Shown here: in pieces, positions 58,531 through 64,000 of the stretch
Layout of the letters: each line of letters begins with the position of its first letter
How positions within the stretch are numbered: position 1 is the stretch's first letter
Assembly (NCBI RefSeq): GCF_009905375.1
Contig: NC_133656.1
Coordinates: 237,813,996-237,877,995 of the forward strand
Direction: 5' to 3'
Origin: Apium graveolens
Lineage: Eukaryota; Streptophyta; Magnoliopsida; Apiales; Apiaceae
DNA: 64,000 nucleotides
The notes under the pieces: generated by a model
Databases searched by the model: none
Told to the model about the DNA's origin: nothing
What the model saw: only the letters and a program-made list of their open reading frames with translations
Made by a program: the position numbers and the translations under genes

Positions 58531-59260
58531 TAAACTGTAAAGTCCACTTTTCTGAAAATTGATCATCAGACCAGATAATAGTTGCAACAAGTGTAGGATT
58601 TAAAAGCTTCCACGTTTTATTTGCCTAGGAATAGAATTTTGTCATTTGCAAACGAGCTGCAGCTGTAAAAGTTCCAAAGCTGCAGAAGGATTAAAGTTAA
58701 CAGGGAGGTCTTGAAGCTGTGATATACAACTAAGATTGTTGTCTAGTTAATTAGGCTCTGCGAGTTTTGCTTCCACCTGCTAAATCTGGTTCTCTATGTT
58801 TCTAAATACGTCGATGTTCCAGAATTTCATAGCTTGTACGTCTGTATTAGTGTTTGGTATCGTTGTGAAAGTTGTCGCTGTTAGCAGACTACTGTGCCAG
58901 GTGTTCTAACCTCTCAACTCTGAAGGGTCTTGGAGTCTAGGACCTCTGTTAATTTCAGGGGACCTCTGTTATTTGAGCGCCCTGTCAAAGTACAGTGACT
59001 TGCCTTAATTACAAATCGAGTTTCCGAAATAAATCATCTTGAAACTTGCATGTACTAGTAAAAACTACGCGTAAAAAGTCAAAGGTACTTATATTTTGGG
59101 ACAAAGAGAGTATATTATAATTCACAAAAAAAAAGTTAGAGAAAATATGTACAACTATCCCGTCAAAGAATATGTATAACTATCGGGTCAAAGAATATTG
59201 AAGTGTGGACAAAAAGTTAAGGGTCTGTAAAAAATAGGAAGATACCATCATAGTTAATAA

Positions 59261-59344
59261 GGAAATTGACATTCCATTTCAATTATCAAAAAGGAAATTG
59301 ACATTCCATCTCAATTATCAAAAAGGAAATTGACATTCCATCTC
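59261..59344 (+). repeat. Three tandem 32-bp units upstream of gene A2
   Basis: GGAAATTGACATTCCAT(C/T)T then CAATTATCAAAAA, starting at 59261, 59293 and 59325. The left arm has two units, so copy number changed after duplication. Confidence 0.85.
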
Positions 59345-59387
59345 AAATTTAAGGTACGGTTCCCAAAAAAATTCCCCATATTTTCCT

Positions 59388-59399
59388 ATATATATATAC
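59388..59399 (+). promoter_or_regulatory. TATA-like element of gene A2
   Basis: TATATATATACA about 90 bases upstream of the ATG at 59485, followed by CACCCAATACACACGC. Confidence 0.5.
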
Positions 59400-59484
59400 A
59401 CACCCAATACACACGCAGACAAGCAAACCAAGCAAGCTTTGTTAGTGAAGTCAATAATCTACAGGAAGCAAATTCAACAGCCTC

Positions 59485-61664
59485 ATGGCCGAAAGAAGCC
59501 CTTTTCCTTTCACTGCCTGTATCGACCATGGACATTACTACCGTACGTTCTCTTTTCATTCTCAAGTCTCTATATCTATTGTACCACCGTAAATATGCAC
59601 GTGTATAGTAAGGTTTTTGGTGTGCATGTACGTGATTTATCTTCATGTATGTAACAATCGTTTGTTTCTTACGTCTCCCTAAATCATGTATTGATGGAAT
59701 GAAAAGTATCACGTAGATTCTTTTATGCCCTTGTGTATATATCAAATCAGACACCCCGATAACATGTCAAGTAAATAGTCAATCTAAAACATTAAGGTAA
59801 AAAGGTCCGTCAAGATCTTATACTACTCAACATAAATATCTTAACTATATAGGGTTTAATTGTTGCTAATATGCATTGTGAATTACTCCCTCTCTCCTCT
59901 GTAATTCCTATCACTTTGGTTTTTATTGGAATACTATAATTATAAAATATTACTCTTTTTTGTTTAAGAGTTTGAATCAATTAAGTAAATTTTAAAAATA
60001 ATATGTGCAAGTATATATAATGGTGAAAAAACTTGACTTCTGAAGAGAGGGGAAGAATAATGACTAATACATGTGATTTACCAAAACTTGTATTTTCCTT
60101 GCAGCCTGCAGAGAAGTTTTGTATCATTATGATGCTTCCGATTGTGGCTGAATTAGTTAGTCTGATGATCCAGTACTTCGTCTGATTCTGGTGCTTCCGA
60201 TTGTGGCTATGTAGTTGGTCTTGTGATCAAGTACTACGTGTTTCGTATACATAAACGCCAATGATCCACGTAGGAATGAAAGTATTTGACTTCCTCCACG
60301 CACTTTTAAGTTCATTGACTGCGTAGCAATATTTTTTTAAGGTCACGGCACTTTAAAACGTGTACAGAAAAGTCGAGCAAAGTATAAAAAACAGAGGCAG
60401 TGTAATTTTAGATCCAAGTGCGGGCTAGGAGGGTGTATTTCTTGGTGATGCATGAATATAAGATTGATTTTGCTATTATATAATTAATGACAATTATACT
60501 CTAGGTGCCTAAGTATCAACTGTTTATCTTTTTTAGTTCAGAAGAGAGGCAACCAAGTTTGTTAAGCTTTAGAGGGACATGTCCGGATAAAATACCGGTA
60601 AGAAGTTACTCGTACTTTGCAGCTACATTGATTATGTTTCATCTGAAACTCGTTTCTTCTTATCTGACATCGAAGTTTTGTGTCCAGGTAATTGTAGAAA
60701 AGGCTGGTAGTAGTCAAATTCCTTATGCATTGAAAAGGTATATGCGTACCCTTGCTAATTTCCTTCTTCGTATAACTGGATTCTGTAAAAATATCGTATC
60801 CAGATGCTCACCAGTCACCAATTTGTTTCTTGTAGGTTAGACATCCGAGCTGACTCCAATCTTGCAGATCTTTTTGTTGCGATTTGGAATAAGATCTTTA
60901 AAGTTGAAAGGGGGTCGAAGACATATTCATTGTTTATGATTCTGAAACACAAGGATCCTGTCTGTAAGTGCCCTTTATATCAATGTGTAATTTCTAAAAT
61001 CAAAAATAAATTGTGGAATCCTAATCTGACTTTTACTGATTCTGTTGTAGTTAAGAAACTGCTGTCATCGGTGTACGATGACTACAAAGATGAAGACGGC
61101 TTCCTTTGCATCACCTTAAGTGGCGAGATACAAGATATACTTCCCCAGCCTAGTCCGAGTAACATCAGTGCAAAAACATTTTATGTTACTAATATGCCAA
61201 GTTAGTGAACTGAGTCTCTGATAGTTAAGCATATGTTGATTTGGATCTTTCTCAGAGTTTTAAAGTTACCGTTTTCAATTGTAGGGGACTTCAAGCTCTA
61301 CCACGAGCGTAAGGACGGTGGCTTGGACCTGTTTGTCCTGTATTTCGAGTATGTTTACAACAAATCGGTGAAGGATGATTGTTACCTCGAGTTTGAGAGT
61401 AGTAAGTGTCGTAATCCAAGCAAGCTCTGCTTCTATCTGGCTGCTACTGGACTCGAATACAAAGAAGAGAACATCATGAAATTACGCAGACACGTTAAGC
61501 AATTTCGCGAGTCCGGTCAAATGGAGATGGACATGGGCATGACATCCTGTTCGGCTGCACCAGATATCAGCAATGGAGAATCAAGGAGCAAGTATGTCAG
61601 AGAATGTTATTATGTAGTTGCTCTTATACTTTTCGTATTATCGGTTAAACTCGTTATTATGTAA
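59485..61664 (+). pseudogene. Gene A2: inverted copy of gene A1 with a damaged exon 3-equivalent
   Basis: Exons 59485-59542, 60542-60597, 60688-60737, 60836-61200 and 61285-61664 match A1 in length, phase and borders. The exon that starts at 60105 (60 bases in A1) has lost about 44 bases together with its splice donor. Reading through it gives a TGA within about 20 codons. Skipping it would keep the frame, because that exon is symmetric (phase 1 to phase 1), giving about 302 residues. Nearby changes also replace KKIMRN by KNKLWN near 61005. The last exon, with its hydrophobic tail, is identical in translation to A1. So this is either a pseudogene or a gene that skips one exon. Confidence 0.75.
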
Positions 61665-61938
61665 ATACGGAGAAGAATGGGGTGACACAACGAATATATG
61701 AATATGTAACGAGTGATGGTCCAGGATATACGATTTTTATAACATGGTATATTGTGGTAAATAATCGCTTAACATGTTCCCATTTTACATGTACGGTAAT
61801 AAATTACCGCGTTTTACGTGTTCCCATTTTACATGTACCGTAATAAATTACCGCGGACCAAGTTTCTCCGGATAACAAATTTAATCATTGTTTCTTCCTT
61901 TAATTTTTGTTTGATTGTATCAGCAGCTACTTGTTAAA

Positions 61939-62212
61939 GTATCCACTTGATTCAAAAATCAAAAGTTTGATGCTAAACAATATGTTTTGATATTTAATTA
62001 TTTCCCTTTTTTCCTAGTAAAGTTTAAATTTCGAAAGTCATTTAATAATTTGCACATAGAAGATAAAACGATAAATAAATAAATAACAACTAATATAGAA
62101 GAATTCCATTTCTTAAATATGAAAAGTGGTTTTAATGATGTCACAAGAAGCTCGTCAGAGGCTTATGAGTTGATGAACAAACCATGTTCGAGAAGGCTCG
62201 AAATGTCATGTT
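61939..62212. other. Spacer between gene A2 and the next relic
   Basis: AT-rich with an AAATAAATAAATAA run; no frame supported. Confidence 0.5.
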
Positions 62213-62863
62213 TTGTTCCAGATGTCATGGTTTTTTGCTAGAAGAGTTTTCGCAGATTGTTATGTACGGAAAATCCTCCCAGCAGAGGGGAGATTTTGGC
62301 TACATTACATTTCTCGCAACAGACTGGGATTAATCGCAAATTTTCAAAATGGTGATGGTTTGTCTAATGCAGCTGGTTGTCAAGGTGATGATCAAGATCC
62401 TTGTGTCCACCCTTGGGGATGTCTCATCTTAACGAGAGACGGGGCGCTTACTCTTCTGCATTGCTACTTGTTGTTAAGCTCTCTAAAGGGGATCCAAAAT
62501 GTAATCACTAGTCATCCTTTTTGCTCGTTATTGAATCGTTTTTCTTGGTTTTGATTGTGTGGTAACTTATTATAGCGGCCTTTGCATCAGGTGTTTGACA
62601 ATGCTCGCGAAAGAGGGAGCGGAAGTTTATTAATCCGAATGCTTGTGGTGTAGGAGGTCGTAGATGGAAAGGACCTGGATCAAGGGAAACCTGTGCAGCG
62701 CTTAGCGCGCGCCTTCCTCTTGAAGAAATGGTTGATTTTTGACAGGTTTGACAGGAAGAAATTTTGTAAAGATTGCAGAAAGAATGTTGTTCGGGAGTTT
62801 AAGGAATTGAGGGAACTGATGAGCATTAAAAAGGAGCCTGGATATTATTATAGTTCACTTTGA
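62213..62863 (+). pseudogene. Relic resembling plant gametogenetin-binding-protein-2-like protein
   Basis: First piece 62213-62500 (ILPAEGRFWLHYISRNRLGL; DDQDPCVHPWGC; LTLLHCYLL). Second piece near 62620-62705, in another frame (GVGGRRWKGPGSRETCAA; LPLEEMVDF). Third piece 62711-62863 (FDRFDRKKFCKDCRKNVV, REFKELRELMSIKKEP), ending in TGA. From memory, RFDRKKFCKDCR.NVIREFKELKELKR is characteristic of the plant GGNBP2-like proteins of unknown function. An intron-like stretch with CTTTGCATCAG before 62591 may separate pieces one and two. At least two frame changes and a TAG near 62651 show it is dead. The family call is moderate for the last piece and weaker for the first. Confidence 0.5.
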
Positions 62864-63568
62864 CTCTGCCTCAGTGTATATATCAGGCGTCCACCATAGC
62901 AAGCTATATTATTTATGTACTTTAATTAAATAACGTAAACTATTTTAATTTTTAATTTTACTGTCCTAACTCATGAGTTAGCCTTTGTTTTTCCCTCGAT
63001 AAAGTGTGGGAAACAGACGAGGTCATTATCTATTAGAGTTAATAATTAAGATGACAATAAAGCGTCATAAATTGTATCTAAAAGGGATTAGAAAACAAAG
63101 AGAAATAATAACTGTTATATCCTTTTTCACTAATTATATATATAACTGAAATCTGAAAGTAAGTAGAAAATTGAACGAAGTGAACGTAGTAGAACTTGAT
63201 TATCTACTTTTTTAGTGATTATGCGTGTAGCCGAAATCCGAAAAAAGTAGAATACAGATTTATAGTAGAACTTGGTTACATCTTTTTTCACTAATCATGT
63301 ATGTAGGTTGTAGTCGAAGTCCTAAAGAAAGTAGAAGACAGACTTATGGTACAACTTGATTACATCATTTTTCACTGCAAAAAGAAGTAGAATACATATT
63401 TGTAGTAGAATTTCAAAACTCAAACCGCATACCTTTTTAATACTTCAAAACTAGTTTTTTTTTCGTGTGATATATTTCATATTTATATATTTTCCAACGT
63501 CTTCGTGTAGATTAGTCTCTCTTACTTTTGTGGGGATCATCTTCAAAACAGATTAATTAACGTTAATC
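62864..63568. other. Upstream region of gene A3 with degenerate tandem repeats
   Basis: About 63115-63412 holds three to four imperfect ~80-bp units: TTTTTTCACTAAT.ATGTATGTAG, GAA(A/G)TC(C/T)GAAA, AAGTAGAA.ACAGA, TAGTAGAACTTGATTAC. Nothing else recognised before the leader at 63480. Confidence 0.65.
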
Positions 63569-64000
63569 ATGGCAGAAGCAAGGAGGCTCTTTCCTTTAAC
63601 TGCCTGTGTCGACCATCTAAATACTAGTATGTTTCTTTTAATTTTAAGCTATGCACTCCTCATATCTTATATATTTTAATTCTACGTATTAGAGCAAGAA
63701 TAAGGTCCTTTTCGGGATTTTATATTAGTATTCTAATCGCATGGTATAGTATGTTCTTCACGCGAACTGATGAATTTTGCAGCTTACGAAGAAGCATATC
63801 GGAAGTGGTTAGCTGCTAACCGCAACTTCCGACGAGAGAGATTTTCAGGTTTGGATTATAATTTATGAAATCGTTTCCTCCATTCTGTTAGAACTTGATT
63901 CTCCTAAGTACGTACTTATATATGAAAACTAGTGTTCTTTGCAGCTTTTCGAGAACTTGCGACTCTGTCAGCAACTACATGCAACTTCAAATCAGAGAAA
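63569..64000 (+). CDS. Gene A3: third member of the gene A family, 5' end only
   Basis: Exon 63569-63626 begins MAEARRLFPLTACVDH and has the same 58-base length and phase as in A1/A2. Exon 63783-63848 (66 bases, symmetric) encodes YEEAYRKWLAANRNFRRERF and has no counterpart in A1 or A2. Exon from 63945 encodes FRELATLSATTCNFKSEK, matching CREVVTVSANCDFKSEK of A1, and runs off the window. Introns have GTATG/GTTTG donors and TTTGCAG acceptors. No damage is visible. It lies in the same orientation as A2, about 1.9 kb downstream. Family and function unknown. Confidence 0.78.

Larger units (their letters stand above)
57811..61938 (+). repeat. Right arm of the 4.1-kb inverted duplication
   Basis: Inverse of 13868-17989; see that entry. 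The arm begins inside the SGS3-like last exon and ends at GCTACTTGTT. Indels relative to the left arm include a third 32-bp unit at 59261-59344 and the loss of about 65 bases at exon 3 of gene A2. Confidence 0.92.

Noticed and set aside
1..64000. tRNA or rRNA genes
   Set aside because: Only retrotransposon primer-binding sites complementary to tRNA 3' ends were seen; no cloverleaf or rRNA-like stretch was recognised by eye.

Overview
This is a window of nuclear plant DNA, probably from a eudicot. It carries LTR retrotransposons of the Tat (Ty3/gypsy) and Sirevirus (Ty1/copia) lineages, hAT- and Stowaway-like MITE debris, plant-type introns with GT..AG borders, and a relative of the plant silencing factor SGS3. 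The species cannot be read from the sequence alone. Most of the window is nested transposon DNA. Host-type genes occupy about 12.5-20 kb and 57.8-64 kb.

Layout. (1) 1-11975: a Tat-lineage gypsy element (Tat-A) whose 5' LTR is cut by the window edge. It has a broken gag, one uninterrupted 1393-residue protease/RT/RNase H/extra RNase H/integrase frame, a minisatellite, a spliced gene on the opposite strand with its own G-box/TATA promoter, an 84-bp tandem repeat, a polypurine tract and a 719-bp 3' LTR. (2) 12.5-21.5 kb: a gene unit framed by ~1-kb inverted repeats. It holds gene A1 (minus strand, six exons, 322 aa, C-terminal membrane segment, family not recognised) and a decayed SGS3-like gene with a complete XS domain followed by half of a second one. 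(3) 21.5-24.07 kb: AT-rich DNA with a solo LTR and a fold-back element, repeated in inverted form at 49.55-50.17 kb. (4) 24.1-45.35 kb: a three-level nest. A truncated reverse-oriented Tat element (Tat-B) contains a non-autonomous hAT-type element with an 8-bp target duplication. That element contains a 14.1-kb Sirevirus with a 5-bp duplication, two LTRs and a very long second ORF. (5) 45.7-52 kb: solo LTRs, MITE relics and a split relic of gene A. (6) 52.2-57.8 kb: a second Sirevirus, lacking nearly all of its RT and truncated before its second ORF. (7) 57.81-61.94 kb: a 4.1-kb inverted copy of 13.87-17.99 kb, containing gene A2 with a damaged third exon. (8) 62.2-64 kb: a pseudogene resembling plant gametogenetin-binding-protein-2-like proteins, then the start of a third gene A copy (A3), which has an extra 66-bp exon and runs off the window.

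The point I find most notable is the antisense gene shared by Tat-A and Tat-B. Both copies keep the same G-box/TATA spacing, exon-intron borders and coiled-coil C-terminus, while the host elements have diverged or collapsed. The second is the gene A/SGS3-like locus. It has been copied, inverted and broken repeatedly, leaving inverted repeats that could form hairpin RNA beside a relative of an RNA-silencing gene.
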